A stretch of DNA of 64,000 nucleotides from Segetibacter sp. 3557_3 (GCF_004354985.1 NZ_SMSK01000005.1:62001-126000); one strand, 5' to 3'; positions 9,239 through 19,023 are shown, counted from the first letter of the stretch. Numbers and translations are program-made. The notes: generated by a model from the sequence alone, not told the origin.

Positions 9239-9631
9239 ATGGCAACGAACCAGCAAGACAACTTAAACAACATCAAAGAGGACCTTTCTGATGGCGCCTC
9301 TAACATAGGAAATGATCTTGATCGCACAGCAAACCGGGTTGGTGCGCATGGCAATGATGCCATCGACGATTTGAAAGATAATACCCGTGAGGTAAGAAGT
9401 GATCTTAGGAATGATGCCAATGACTTTGCTGATGATGCAAGAGACGTAAAACACGATATCGGCAATCGTACAGGCGATCTCGCAGATGATGCAAGACACG
9501 GTGCCCATGAGGTTAAAGAAGAAGGGGAAAGTTTATGGGAGCGGATTAAGGATAAAGCGGAAGACATCGGGGAAAGCATTAAGGATAAAGCGGAAGATAT
9601 TACCGACAGCATCAAAAGAAAATTCGATTAA
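9239..9631 (+). CDS. LEA-like/amphipathic-helix small protein
   Basis: A 130-residue, extremely hydrophilic, charged protein without signal peptide or cysteines. It is built from imperfect 11-residue units rich in Asp, Ala, Lys and Arg (DLRNDANDFAD, DVKHDIGNRTG, IKDKAEDIGES), the pattern of group 3 late-embryogenesis-abundant and apolipoprotein-like helices. The last two units derive from a near-perfect DNA duplication 33 bases apart (9545-9567 and 9578-9600; one mismatch in 23). Such proteins are linked with desiccation, osmotic or membrane stress. It is followed closely by a strong terminator, so it is a single-gene unit. Function here is inference from composition only. Confidence 0.8.
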   Translation: MATNQQDNLNNIKEDLSDGASNIGNDLDRTANRVGAHGNDAIDDLKDNTREVRSDLRNDANDFADDARDVKHDIGNRTGDLADDARHGAHEVKEEGESLWERIKDKAEDIGESIKDKAEDITDSIKRKFD

Positions 9632-9637
9632 ACAGGG

Positions 9638-9661
9638 GCCCGCACTTCGCGGGCTTTTTTG
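9638..9661 (+). terminator. Rho-independent terminator after the LEA-like gene
   Basis: GCCCGC (9638-9643) pairs with GCGGGC (9649-9654) across a 5-base loop, followed by a T-run. It begins 7 bases after the stop codon. Confidence 0.92.
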
Positions 9662-9742
9662 TTTTACATGAGTTTCCTTATTTTGATCTTTGATCGGCCT
9701 TATATTTACCCCATTCACCATTGTTAACCCTTTTTACATCAC

Positions 9743-10705
9743 ATGAAATACAGGTTGTTGTCAGGTAAGGAAAAACTTTCGTCCATCGGTCTTGGCTGTA
9801 TGAGCATGAGCCATGGCTATGGAGTGCCCAACGATGAAGAGTCTATTGCAACATTGCACTATGCCCTTGACCTCGGCATCAACTTTTGGGATACTGCGGA
9901 TTTTTACGGGAATGGTAAAAACGAAGCGCTGGTATCAGGGGTTCTTACAACCAATCGCAACAAAATATTTATTGCTACTAAATTTGGATTCAAGCAAAAC
10001 CCGGATGGTACCGTTGGTTTTGATGGTTCTCCGGCATACATGAAAACCGCCGTGGAGGCAAGTTTGAAACGGCTGAAAGTAGAAGTAATCGATCTGTATT
10101 ACGCGCACAGGATTGACCCAAATGTTACCGTGGAGGATATGGTTGGGGCAATGGCTGAACTTGTACAACAAGGAAAGGTTCGCTATCTCGGACTATCAGA
10201 AGCTTCGGCTAATTCAATCAAAAGAGCACATGCCGTACACCCGATCAGTGCACTCCAAAGTGAGTACTCAGTGCCTGAGATCCTACCGTTATGCAAAGAA
10301 CTCGGGATTACATTCGTTCCCTTTAGTCCCCTTGCTCGTGGCCTTATGACCAACACATTGAATGTTTCGGAACTTCCCGATAATGATTTTCGTAAGGCAC
10401 TTCCAAGATACCAGCAACAATACCAGGAAAACAACCAAAACCTCACACGCGCCTTTGCGCAATTGGCCGCTGAAAAAGGTTGCAGCCCGGCACAGCTTGC
10501 ACTCGCCTGGCTACTTGCACAAGGTGATAACATCGTCCCTATCCCGGGCACAAAAAAACGGGACAAGCTTAAAGACAATGCCGGCTGTGTTGATGTGAAC
10601 TTATCTGAAGAGGATCTCCGGGATATTGAACGTGTGATAGCTCAGTATCCAAATACCGGCGATCGCTATAATGAAGCAAATCTTAAGTGGGTAGACAAAA
10701 ACTAG
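9743..10705 (+). CDS. Aldo/keto reductase
   Basis: A cytosolic NADPH-dependent oxidoreductase of the aldo/keto reductase superfamily with a TIM-barrel fold, 320 residues. The catalytic tetrad is visible as D50, Y55 (DTADFYG), K80 (ATKFGFK) and H122 (YYAHRID). The phosphate-binding block PIPGTKKRDKLKDNAG near 277-291 binds the 2'-phosphate of NADPH. The sequence is closest in style to the AKR13-like (YakC/plant perakine reductase) group; the substrate is unknown. Its 3' end overlaps the convergent pseudouridine synthase gene by 23 bases. Confidence 0.92.
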   Translation: MKYRLLSGKEKLSSIGLGCMSMSHGYGVPNDEESIATLHYALDLGINFWDTADFYGNGKNEALVSGVLTTNRNKIFIATKFGFKQNPDGTVGFDGSPAYMKTAVEASLKRLKVEVIDLYYAHRIDPNVTVEDMVGAMAELVQQGKVRYLGLSEASANSIKRAHAVHPISALQSEYSVPEILPLCKELGITFVPFSPLARGLMTNTLNVSELPDNDFRKALPRYQQQYQENNQNLTRAFAQLAAEKGCSPAQLALAWLLAQGDNIVPIPGTKKRDKLKDNAGCVDVNLSEEDLRDIERVIAQYPNTGDRYNEANLKWVDKN

Positions 10706-11312
10706 AAGAGGCTCCTTCTTGCACCGGTTGCAAGTGCAAACGTTCGAAAAAGCTTTCTTCATCCATTTCAACTACCTCGCCGGGTGCAAGTTTGCCAAGC
10801 ACCAGGTCTTCGATTCCTACCCTGATCAGGCGTTTACACTGGTGACCTACTGCTGCAACCATCTTTCTCACCTGGTGATATTTTCCTTCAGTCAGCGTGA
10901 TCAGGATCCAGGAAAAGGGCGGATACAATTTAAGGCCTGATTGCTCCTGGTAGTATTCGCCCGGGTTTACAATGATCTGTACAGCTGCTGGCGCCGTTGT
11001 ATAATCGCCTCCACCTTTAACACGGATAGTAACCCCTTTTCTTAAAAGCTCGACAGACTCTTCTTCAATCACTTTTTTTACCTGGACCAGGTAAGTGCGC
11101 TTATGGGGTTGTTCACTCTCGAAAAGCAACCTGGTGATGCGCTTGTCGGTCGTAAGTAACAACAGCCCCTCGGAGTTAATATCCAGCCTGCCAACTGCAT
11201 GGGTGCCCTCCGGAAATGGAAACGCCAAATCGCAGAGCAACCTCACTTTGTGGGAACTTACAAATTGCGAAACCATATTGTAAGGCTTGTTAACCACGAA
11301 ATATTGGTGCAT
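10683..11312 (-). CDS. rRNA large-subunit pseudouridine synthase (RluE/RsuA family)
   Basis: Isomerises a uridine of rRNA to pseudouridine. The active-site motif is GRLDINSEG with catalytic D44; LLLLTTD and KRTYLVQV follow, and the C-terminal EGKYHQVRKM block is the RsuA/RluE signature. There is no N-terminal S4 RNA-binding domain; the short form of 209 residues resembles RluE, which modifies 23S rRNA, rather than RsuA or RluB. It starts at an ATG, and its stop lies inside the 3' end of the aldo/keto reductase gene on the opposite strand, giving a 23-base convergent overlap. The exact target base is not decided by sequence. Confidence 0.9.
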   Translation of the reverse strand: MHQYFVVNKPYNMVSQFVSSHKVRLLCDLAFPFPEGTHAVGRLDINSEGLLLLTTDKRITRLLFESEQPHKRTYLVQVKKVIEEESVELLRKGVTIRVKGGGDYTTAPAAVQIIVNPGEYYQEQSGLKLYPPFSWILITLTEGKYHQVRKMVAAVGHQCKRLIRVGIEDLVLGKLAPGEVVEMDEESFFERLHLQPVQEGASSSFCLPT

Positions 11313-11425
11313 AGTACGCTGATGTTAATAGACGACCTGGTATGTGTTGCTCTGTTTAGCCCAGCTTGCTTAACCTGAATGGCTGCCATAATGGTAAGAG
11401 CAGGATTGTTCATCACCTATTGTAC

Positions 11426-12160
11426 TTATAAATTTAAGTACGTATTAATGATCATGCCATTGTTGTACTGAAAAACGTTTTTGCCGCCTACTTCCCTGCC
11501 CAGCTGTACGGTCTGGTTCAGAAAACCTGCCTCAACCCTGAATTTTGTCCCCGCTTTATAACCGGCCAAAATACCTACCCGGTTTTGATCAAACACGTTT
11601 TCACCAATATTTTCCCCAAAGCCGATAAATATTTCGTCGTACAAAGCTGCATAGAACTTGCCTTTAATGGGTACATCGAGCCTGGGCATATACCTTAGCC
11701 TGTTTAAATAAATGTATTCGTTTGCTTTTTCGCTTGTGGGTGCATTTAACCGGCCAACCCATCGCTGTTCAAGCCGCAAACGGTGTAACAAGGATGCTTT
11801 TCCAAGAGGAGCATTTATGACAACCTGCTCATATATCCTGTGTTCGGGAAAGCGTTTGGGCACGGCAGCAATCGGGTATTCACCATAGGCGAACGTTTCA
11901 ATCCAGCCATAGCCAACATGGAAAGTTACATTAGGGTTTAGCTTGTAGTTTAAGCCTACACGAAGCAGGCTTTGCTGCCAATCTTTCACCAACTTATTCC
12001 TCCGCCACTGGTATTCAATATGCCCACTAACCTTGTCGTTGATCCTGGGAGTTATGGTTGTGGTATACCAGCCGATTGTGTTATGATCACTCAACCGTCC
12101 TTGTGCGTTTGAAAGGTTCGCAACCATCAGCAACACAAAACCTAAAATAAAATTCTTCAT
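11426..12160 (-). CDS. DUF2490 outer-membrane protein
   Basis: A 244-residue exported protein with a clear signal peptide (residues 1-19, ending NLSNAQ). The rest alternates polar and hydrophobic residues in beta-strand rhythm with many aromatic girdle residues and ends in NTYLNL, suiting an outer-membrane beta-barrel. DUF2490 is widespread in Bacteroidota and its function is not known. Features include IEYQWRRNKL, RLRLEQRW and the C-terminal YNNGMIINTYLNL. It stands alone on the minus strand, with about 110 bases to the pseudouridine synthase start on one side and 309 bases before mqnE on the other. Confidence 0.82.
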   Translation of the reverse strand: MKNFILGFVLLMVANLSNAQGRLSDHNTIGWYTTTITPRINDKVSGHIEYQWRRNKLVKDWQQSLLRVGLNYKLNPNVTFHVGYGWIETFAYGEYPIAAVPKRFPEHRIYEQVVINAPLGKASLLHRLRLEQRWVGRLNAPTSEKANEYIYLNRLRYMPRLDVPIKGKFYAALYDEIFIGFGENIGENVFDQNRVGILAGYKAGTKFRVEAGFLNQTVQLGREVGGKNVFQYNNGMIINTYLNL

Positions 12161-12469
12161 AGTTTATCGCGTATTAGTTCGTTTAAGCTTGAACTTACAA
12201 AATGATACCAGGCTACATGATGGCTGATCTACATCAGTGAGCAATCATGTATTAATGTGGTTTAGTTAAGGCCTTGCTGGCTTAGTTGACCAGCAATGTT
12301 ATACAGTAAAAGTGTGCGACCCATCAATAGTTTTGGGGCATGGCGCAACGATTTACAATTAAAAAACCTGCGGCTTGGTCCAATAAAAACCGCTTAACCA
12401 AACGACATTGAATCGTGTATTGTGAATACCTGTTTGCATTTGCACATCACGTGAAAACCACACAGAACC
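12161..12469. other. Intergenic region between DUF2490 gene and mqnE
   Basis: 309 bases of AT-rich sequence. I see no convincing hairpin with T-run, no repeat of the TGCGTCGC family and no protein-like short frame. Confidence 0.45.
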
Positions 12470-13657
12470 TTAGTTTAAACTGGGATCAATAACCGGCGCA
12501 GATTGTTCGTTAAATTCATTTGCCGAATAGTCCCGGATAACATTGTACAGTGTGTCTCGTTCCACCGGTACCCGTTTCACCTGCTTTACCAACGCTACAA
12601 GCTCAGCTGTAGTCATAGCCGGATTTTGCTCCTCACTGCCTGCAAGGGAATAGATCTTGGTGGTATCATCAATGGTACCATCAATATCATTCACACCAAA
12701 TGACAGCGACAATTGTGCATTCTGGCGGCCGAGCATGGGCCAGTAAGCCTTAAGATGCGGGAAGTTGTCAAGGTATAGCCGGGCAATGGCGTACATCCGC
12801 ATATCCTCTACCACGTTACTTTCCTTAACGTTACTCATCTCGTTATCGTGGTTACGAAACTTCAACGGAATAAAGGTGTTGAACCCATGCGTTTCATCCT
12901 GCAGCTTACGAAGGGTTTCCATATGATCAACCCGGTGCCAATACGATTCGATATGACCATATAGCATAGTAGCATTACTGTGCATGCCGAGGTTGTGAGC
13001 GGCCTTATGAATGGACAGCCATCCGTTTGCGTCTACCTTGTCTGCGCATATCTGCTGCCGGATCTCGGGATGAAATATTTCAGCGCCACCGCCTGGCAGC
13101 GATTGTAAACCAGCATCTTTCAGCATTTGCATGCCTTCCACCACCGACAGCTTTGCCTTACGAAACATATAGTCCAGTTCTACCGGGGTAAAACCCTTGA
13201 TGTGGATATCGGGTCGGTAAGCTCGGATTTCCTTAATCAGTGAAAGGAAAAAAGACAGGTTCATTTTTGGATGAACCCCTCCTACAATGTGTACTTCAGT
13301 TACGGGCTGTCCATCATACTTTTTAACGATATCAAGCATCTGGTCGATACTTAATTCCCAGCCATCCTCTTTATGCGCGTATAATTTGGAGTAAGAACAA
13401 AATTTGCACGAAAACACGCAAACATTAGTGGGTTCGATATGAAAATTGCGGTTGAAGTAGGTTTTATTTCCATGCTTTTGTTCCCTCACCCAATTGGCTA
13501 ATGCGCCTACAAAAGAAAGCGAGCCTTTTTCGAAAAGCGTAACCCCATCCTGTTCCGTCAAACGTTGTCCGGCTAATACCTTTTCACCTATCCTGGCCAA
13601 TTCCGCGTCGCCAACATGCTCAATAATCCTGGCGGGCAATTCCTGTGCTGTTACCAT
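12470..13657 (-). CDS. mqnE: Aminofutalosine synthase MqnE (radical SAM)
   Basis: Joins 3-[(1-carboxyvinyl)oxy]benzoate with S-adenosylmethionine to give aminofutalosine in the futalosine route to menaquinone. The 395-residue sequence has the radical SAM cluster C80-x3-C84-x2-C87 in PTNVCVFSCKFCSYS, the MqnE-typical VHIVGGVHP, KGFTPVELDYMFRKA, SLPGGGAEIFHPEIR and GMHSNATMLYGHIE blocks, and DDIDGT/GTIDDTTKIY. These separate it from MqnC. Menaquinone made here is the likely electron acceptor of NDH-2 in this window. A TAGCTTTG -7 element lies 16 bases before the ATG, implying a very short leader. Confidence 0.95.
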   Translation of the reverse strand: MVTAQELPARIIEHVGDAELARIGEKVLAGQRLTEQDGVTLFEKGSLSFVGALANWVREQKHGNKTYFNRNFHIEPTNVCVFSCKFCSYSKLYAHKEDGWELSIDQMLDIVKKYDGQPVTEVHIVGGVHPKMNLSFFLSLIKEIRAYRPDIHIKGFTPVELDYMFRKAKLSVVEGMQMLKDAGLQSLPGGGAEIFHPEIRQQICADKVDANGWLSIHKAAHNLGMHSNATMLYGHIESYWHRVDHMETLRKLQDETHGFNTFIPLKFRNHDNEMSNVKESNVVEDMRMYAIARLYLDNFPHLKAYWPMLGRQNAQLSLSFGVNDIDGTIDDTTKIYSLAGSEEQNPAMTTAELVALVKQVKRVPVERDTLYNVIRDYSANEFNEQSAPVIDPSLN

Positions 13658-13673
13658 TATAAAAACATTTGCG

Positions 13674-13681
13674 CAAAGCTA
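13674..13681 (-). promoter_or_regulatory. Putative -7 element (TAGCTTTG) for mqnE
   Basis: Minus-strand match to TAnnTTTG, 16 bases upstream of the mqnE ATG. A TTTG sits 15 bases further upstream, which is closer than the usual spacing. Confidence 0.42.
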
Positions 13682-13701
13682 AGCCAGAATAGCCGCCAAA
13701 T

Positions 13702-13731
13702 AAAACTGCCCCCGGAACCGGGGGCAGTTTT
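13702..13731 (-). terminator. Strong palindromic terminator after the M43 protease gene
   Basis: AAAACTGCCCCCGG and CCGGGGGCAGTTTT form a perfect 14-base-pair stem with a 2-base loop (13702-13731). It lies 20 bases after the stop of the protease gene (minus strand) and before the mqnE promoter, so it insulates mqnE. The A/T ends make it potentially bidirectional. Confidence 0.92.
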
Positions 13732-13751
13732 ATGCAGATAAACCGAAGTGA

Positions 13752-16700
13752 CTAGTTGATTTTAACAAGCTTCTGCGTTATTGTTCTACCCGTATACATC
13801 AGCTTAATGGTATATACACCCGATGGCATACGCCCCATGTTTACCTCTATATAGCTGTCCGCCCTACCCTCACCAAAGGATTGGCTGGTAACCAGTTGAC
13901 CCACTGAATTATAAATCCCATATCCCCTCAGATCAGTTGGCGGCAAGTAATGCTGAATGGCAAACTGGTTATTGAATGGATTAGGGGTAATCATAAATCC
14001 GTTTTGCTTTAACCTCGCCGGCAGCACCTTAGGCGTAAAATTGATATTATCGAGAAAGATGTTATTCTCGAAATTGGTTGTATTCCGGAATGCAAACCGA
14101 ACCTTGTTGGCTGAGCCCAGCAAGCGGGTAACATTTACTGAGTCGGTCCGCCATTGATTTTGCTGGGTAGGAAAAAACTCGTCGGTGTTCGGGTAGTTTG
14201 GATCACCAATGGTCTGCAGATCACTGCCATATTTTTTATAAATCGTGGTGAAGCTTCTTCCGCAATCTGTGGTCACCAGCACTTCAAGGGTGTCCAACGG
14301 AATAGCCGTACTTCCCGGAAAACTATAGGTGCTTGCCGCTACATCAAATTTAATAAATACGGAGTCGGCACCGGTATAAGTCAGCACCGGCGTTACAAGG
14401 TCATCTACCCGGTCGTTTGCAGCATAGTTGAAATTATTGATGTACGCTGAACCTGAGCTTGAACGGCCAGCCTGGTTGGTTCTCGTCCAGGTTATCGCAT
14501 CAGCCGGCTGTTGTGTTACAGACCAACCCGGAGGCGGGAAAGTAGTGTTTTCAAATGTCTCCACCAGCGGGGCGGCAGCCGTCGCAATCACCTCAAACTG
14601 GTACTGGATGGTATCATTTGCCGGCAACTGATCGGGTAGTCCATTCGGGTTCGAGGTCCAGGCCCGAAGCACGTAGATACCTGGTTGCAGGGTTGATGCA
14701 TTTAACTGCACCACTACAGATGAGTCCCTCAATAGGGTGCCGGTGAAATTAACGGGTGTTTGCAGGGAACCGTTTACCGTGTAATTAAGGGTAAACGAAC
14801 GGATCGTATCAATGCCCTGGTTTTTGACCCGTACAGCGGGTCTTACATTGTTACCGTCGCAAATGGTAGTAAATGGCTCGGTAACAGCAACCGGTATCAG
14901 ATCTCTTCTGAATACGGTAATCTTCGAAATGTTGATATTGTCAAGAAAAACGTTGTTACCATACCTGCTTGATCCCCTGAAAGCGATGATAATATCAGAA
15001 TTGGTAAATACGCCCGTCTTTGGAAATTTAAGCGTGATGTTTCTCCAGTCAGATCCGGTAGGGTTAGTTAATGCGGTAGTGCCGGGAGCCGAGGTTGTCA
15101 GCTGCGAGCTCCACTGTTGGAACACCCGGGTAAATGTCCCCCCGCAATCTCCCGACACCCAAATTCCCAATGTATCCTGCACCGCATTATACTGGCGGTG
15201 TGCCACATCAAAACTCAGGATCATGGTATCTGCATCAGTGGTAGATAGCAATGGGGTTCTTAGGTCTATAGTGTTACCTGCTGTGATGTTGTAAAAATTT
15301 GCAAGAGCTGAACCTGGTGCACCACCATTTGTGGCATTTGAACGCTTCCACACAGCGGAACTATCTGTTCCCGCCATCCTTACCAGGGACCAGCCGGGCG
15401 GCGGGAAGGTGGGACTGCTAAAGTCTTCCACAAGCGGAAGATTTCTTCCAACCCCAACAGTCAGGTTTACAGTTATGGTATCATTCGCAGGAACCTGGTC
15501 GGTACTGCCATTTGGCAGCGATGTCCAAAACCTGAGCACCTGGTTAGCACCTGCATTAACGGTAACATTACCAAATGTCACAACGGTCGAATAATTTGTT
15601 GGAATATTTACCGGTACGGTTACCTGAACAGGTGTTCCGTTGTTGAGGCTCATCGCTACCCTAACCAGGGTTATTGTAGTTGTACCCCTGTTGGTTACGC
15701 GAACCCTTGGTGTAATCGTTCCGGGGCACGCGATGTTTGCGTACGTAATCGATGTACACGTAGCGGCATTGAAATCAAAGCCACCCGGGCTGACAATGCT
15801 AGTAGGTGCAACGTCAAGGGCCGGTACGTTTGAAGGAGGTATATGCCCCTGTGTGGTCAGGTAGCCCGGACGACAGTTTTCCAGTACCCAATGCATTCGT
15901 TCAACCTGTCCATTGGTGAACATCGAATAACACCGGTCATCCGTGTAGTCCATAAAATTCTGGTACATCTTATTAATGGGCGCGCCAGCCGGTGTCGTAC
16001 AGCCGCCGGCGACAGCACCTGCAAGGCAACCGGATGTTGAGCCACTTTGTGCCGGGGTATCGTCAGCGGGGCCTAATAAGGTTTGAGGCAATTGGCAGGA
16101 TGGTGTAGTAAGCTGGCCGAAGTCGTTGACTGCCGCACATCCACCCTGGAACGTATGGTACAACCCAAAGTTGTGGCCGATTTCATGCACAGAGGTACGG
16201 GCAAGATTAAAAGCAGGTATGGAAAAACAGGAATTTGCGAAAGCAGTATAGTCTACACAAACACCATCTATACCAACAGTACTCGTAGTGGTTTCTGTTT
16301 GATTGCCGGGCCCAATTGCCGGGGCAATCCCAAGTAAACCAAGTGCAGGATCGCCAACCCCCACCCAAAGATTGTAATATTGAGTCACATCCCAGGGGTC
16401 CAACCCACCTGCAGAGGTGTGCTTGATCGGCTGATAAGTAACGCCGTTTATATAAACGCTACCTACCCTCCTTTCTACACCGCCGGTGTAGTTCCCGGCC
16501 GGGTCGCGGCGTGCGCGGGTAAACCTTAACAGTGAATGACCACGAACGGGATAAAACGGTGAAGCATTCGTACTATCTGCATTAATCCCTGCAAAGTCAT
16601 CATTTAACCGGTTCAAAAAGTAGTCAACGTCTGCGTCTGTAACTTGGTAAGGATTCGGTAAAACAATATGCACCACAACAGGTATTGTCACCGGTCCGGT

Positions 16701-16985
16701 TAGCGTGGTGTTTCGCGAGGTCTGGCCGGTACGCAATTGAAGCGATTGTTCGTAATCCCGGATGCCCTTTTCATAGTGGGCCCTGAAAGCCGGGTCTTCC
16801 ATATTTTTCTCAAAAGCGGTCATCGTTGCGCACCGTAATATTTCCTGTGCGGCTTTTGTAACCTGGCTTGGTTGGGTTTGCCCTATCCCTTGTGAACACG
16901 TCATTAGCAGCAGAAGCAAAGGAAGAAAGAGCGGGGTAGTTCTCAATGATCTAGATTTTAATCGATCCATAACAAGGCTTTTCAT
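13752..16985 (-). CDS. Secreted M43-family zinc metalloprotease with T9SS sorting domain
   Basis: An exported protease of the pappalysin-like M43 family, 1077 residues. After a hydrophobic signal (about 1-35) comes a short propeptide and the catalytic domain with H267-E-I-G-H271-x5-H277 and the Met-turn FMDYTDD. Beyond about residue 390 it has two copies of a CARDB-like domain (QVPANDTI, QLPANDTI) each followed by a jelly-roll/MAM-like domain that opens PLVEdF...PPPGWS and ends with FLDNINIS/FLDNINFT. The last 80 residues (MITPNPFNNQF ... GVYTIKLMYTGR) are a type A T9SS C-terminal sorting domain, so it is carried across the outer membrane by type IX secretion. It ends in a strong terminator. 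Probably a nutrient or matrix-degrading protease. Confidence 0.93.
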   Translation of the reverse strand: MKSLVMDRLKSRSLRTTPLFLPLLLLLMTCSQGIGQTQPSQVTKAAQEILRCATMTAFEKNMEDPAFRAHYEKGIRDYEQSLQLRTGQTSRNTTLTGPVTIPVVVHIVLPNPYQVTDADVDYFLNRLNDDFAGINADSTNASPFYPVRGHSLLRFTRARRDPAGNYTGGVERRVGSVYINGVTYQPIKHTSAGGLDPWDVTQYYNLWVGVGDPALGLLGIAPAIGPGNQTETTTSTVGIDGVCVDYTAFANSCFSIPAFNLARTSVHEIGHNFGLYHTFQGGCAAVNDFGQLTTPSCQLPQTLLGPADDTPAQSGSTSGCLAGAVAGGCTTPAGAPINKMYQNFMDYTDDRCYSMFTNGQVERMHWVLENCRPGYLTTQGHIPPSNVPALDVAPTSIVSPGGFDFNAATCTSITYANIACPGTITPRVRVTNRGTTTITLVRVAMSLNNGTPVQVTVPVNIPTNYSTVVTFGNVTVNAGANQVLRFWTSLPNGSTDQVPANDTITVNLTVGVGRNLPLVEDFSSPTFPPPGWSLVRMAGTDSSAVWKRSNATNGGAPGSALANFYNITAGNTIDLRTPLLSTTDADTMILSFDVAHRQYNAVQDTLGIWVSGDCGGTFTRVFQQWSSQLTTSAPGTTALTNPTGSDWRNITLKFPKTGVFTNSDIIIAFRGSSRYGNNVFLDNINISKITVFRRDLIPVAVTEPFTTICDGNNVRPAVRVKNQGIDTIRSFTLNYTVNGSLQTPVNFTGTLLRDSSVVVQLNASTLQPGIYVLRAWTSNPNGLPDQLPANDTIQYQFEVIATAAAPLVETFENTTFPPPGWSVTQQPADAITWTRTNQAGRSSSGSAYINNFNYAANDRVDDLVTPVLTYTGADSVFIKFDVAASTYSFPGSTAIPLDTLEVLVTTDCGRSFTTIYKKYGSDLQTIGDPNYPNTDEFFPTQQNQWRTDSVNVTRLLGSANKVRFAFRNTTNFENNIFLDNINFTPKVLPARLKQNGFMITPNPFNNQFAIQHYLPPTDLRGYGIYNSVGQLVTSQSFGEGRADSYIEVNMGRMPSGVYTIKLMYTGRTITQKLVKIN

Positions 16986-17638
16986 AGAAGGTTTGGAAAA
17001 TGCTGGTGCAAGGTTACTGCATCTACAATCCCGAAACCAATTTACAGATTCATTTTTTGGGCGTTCTCAATACAGGGGTGACACAATACAACAAAGCAAT
17101 GGAAGCCGACGGTAAAAACCGGGTAAGCATTTAAACCCGGCGGTCAAAACCAACGCAGGAAAAACATTGCCAAAGCAAGTAACCGGCAATCCGATACAAC
17201 TTGCTGACTGTTTGTTGAGGGCTGATGAACGCACTGAAACCATGGTGCGGGCAGGTTTAAACCAATAGTCTCCACCTGCAATAGCGCATGTAAAATAATA
17301 AACTTTCAAAAGATTTCAGCCTGCCGTTGAACATTAATCTGCCCGACTTCATAAGTGCGCAGGCATTTGCTCGCTTATCCGCTTTCCGTCTGGTGGTCGG
17401 GCGTTCGTTCAACGCGCAGGTTCAACAAATATCATTGTGTTGGTTGTCCACCCGACACCGGGGATCTCACTTGTAACACAGCAAAAATCTGGATGGCTTC
17501 ATCATACCCCACCATTTTGCATCGGTAGGCTCCGGCTATGATACCACAGTTTCAACATAAATAGCCCTGCTGAACGGCACCGGATATTCGTCATCAGTAT
17601 TCTATAAAACTGCTATCTTCCGCTTTAAATCATTTTAG
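16986..17638. other. Divergent intergenic region between M43 protease and nucleoside transporter
   Basis: 653 bases separating two divergently transcribed genes. Short frames on either strand lack protein-like composition. I found no TAnnTTTG element close to either start, no tandem repeat and no terminator hairpin with T-run. It presumably holds both promoters. Confidence 0.4.
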
Positions 17639-18880
17639 ATGAATATAAAGCAAAGACTTATCGTGATGAATTTCCTCGAGTTCTTTGTTTGGGGTTCATG
17701 GCTCATCTCGCTTGGCGCATATATGATCGTTACATTAGGCTTTACCGGCGGCCAGGTCGGTAGTGTTTATGCTACCATGGGACTCGCATCGCTGATCATG
17801 CCTGCTTTATTGGGTATCGTTGCCGACCGTTGGATTAATGCAGAGCGTGTGCTCGGCCTTTGTCATATCGTAGGGGCCGGCCTCCTGTTCTGGGCGTCTA
17901 CAGTTACCGACTACAATACTTTATACATCCTCATGTTGCTTAACTCAATGGTGTATATGCCCACCATTGCACTTAACAACAGCGTTTCTTACGACGTTCT
18001 CGAGCAAAAGAAGTTCGACGTCGTAAAAGATTTTCCCCCTATCCGCGTTTGGGGAACCATTGGTTTTATCGTAGCCATGTGGATGGTCGATTTTCTTGGT
18101 TGGACAAAAAGTTCGTTGCAGCTTCAGATCAGCGCGCTTGCCGCCCTTACCTTAGGCATCTACGCCTTCACAATGCCGCAATGCCGGCCGGCAGCCGGTT
18201 TGCAAAAAAGAAGCCTGGCATCTTCACTCGGTCTTGATGCTTTTGTGTTGTTCAAACGCCGGAAAATGCTCATATTTTTTGTGTTCGCAATGCTGCTTGG
18301 TGCTGCCCTCCAGATCACCAACGCTTTTGGCGGCCCTTTCCTGGATGACTTCAAAGACCAGTACGCCGACTCCTTTGGCGTAAAGCACCCAAACCTCCTG
18401 ATCTCGATCTCCCAGATATCTGAGACCCTGTTTATACTTACCATACCTTTTTTCCTCAGGAAGTTCGGCATCAAAAAGGTCATGCTCATGAGCATTGTGG
18501 CGTGGGTGTTCCGCTTTGGACTATTTGGTATCGGCAACCCTGGCCCGGGCCTCATCTTATTGGTGCTCTCGATGATCATTTATGGAATGGCCTTCGATTT
18601 CTTTAATATTTCAGGTTCACTGTTTGTCGAGAAAGAAGCCGACATCAAAATCAGGTCCAGCGCCCAGGGTTTATTTATGCTGATGACCAACGGCATTGGC
18701 GCATATCTTGGTGGCGAACTCAGCGGGCGTGTGGTTGATCATTTTACCGTTAATGGGGTAAAAGACTGGCAGAGCATCTGGTTTACCTTTGCCGCTTATG
18801 CCTTGTTGCTCGCCATTATTTTCCCCCTGGTTTTCCGTTATAAACACGAACCCGAAAAACTGATTGCGGTACCCCATTAA
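17639..18880 (+). CDS. MFS nucleoside permease (NupG/XapB-like)
   Basis: A 413-residue inner-membrane protein of the nucleoside:H+ symporter branch of the major facilitator superfamily. Twelve hydrophobic segments can be followed, starting with FLEFFVWGSWLISLGAYMI, a typical NupG-family opening. VSYDVLEQKKFDVVKDFPPIRVWGTIGFI and the late block RSSAQGLFMLMTNGIGAYLGG are also typical of the family. It likely imports nucleosides for salvage. It has no operon partner; downstream lie repeat copy C and an inverted array of ACACGGAT-type motifs before the convergent fucosyltransferase. Confidence 0.88.
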   Translation: MNIKQRLIVMNFLEFFVWGSWLISLGAYMIVTLGFTGGQVGSVYATMGLASLIMPALLGIVADRWINAERVLGLCHIVGAGLLFWASTVTDYNTLYILMLLNSMVYMPTIALNNSVSYDVLEQKKFDVVKDFPPIRVWGTIGFIVAMWMVDFLGWTKSSLQLQISALAALTLGIYAFTMPQCRPAAGLQKRSLASSLGLDAFVLFKRRKMLIFFVFAMLLGAALQITNAFGGPFLDDFKDQYADSFGVKHPNLLISISQISETLFILTIPFFLRKFGIKKVMLMSIVAWVFRFGLFGIGNPGPGLILLVLSMIIYGMAFDFFNISGSLFVEKEADIKIRSSAQGLFMLMTNGIGAYLGGELSGRVVDHFTVNGVKDWQSIWFTFAAYALLLAIIFPLVFRYKHEPEKLIAVPH

Positions 18881-18931
18881 CCTGCCACAAAGCATACTTC
18901 CTACGCGAACGGGCATGTGCTGATTGCAGGT

Positions 18932-18992
18932 ATTTTTATGAACCAGGGGGCAGTAACTCCGGTTAAACAGCCGTTGCGTCGCACTCTTGTAC
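18932..18992 (-). repeat. Dispersed intergenic repeat, copy C
   Basis: Carries CGTTGCGTCGCACTCTTGTAC (18972-18992), identical in the core to copies A and D, with the upstream T-rich block and a degenerate CC-G block 20-35 bases away. Confidence 0.8.
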
Positions 18993-19023
18993 ATACAGTG
19001 GGTACCCATCGGTATAGGAACGC

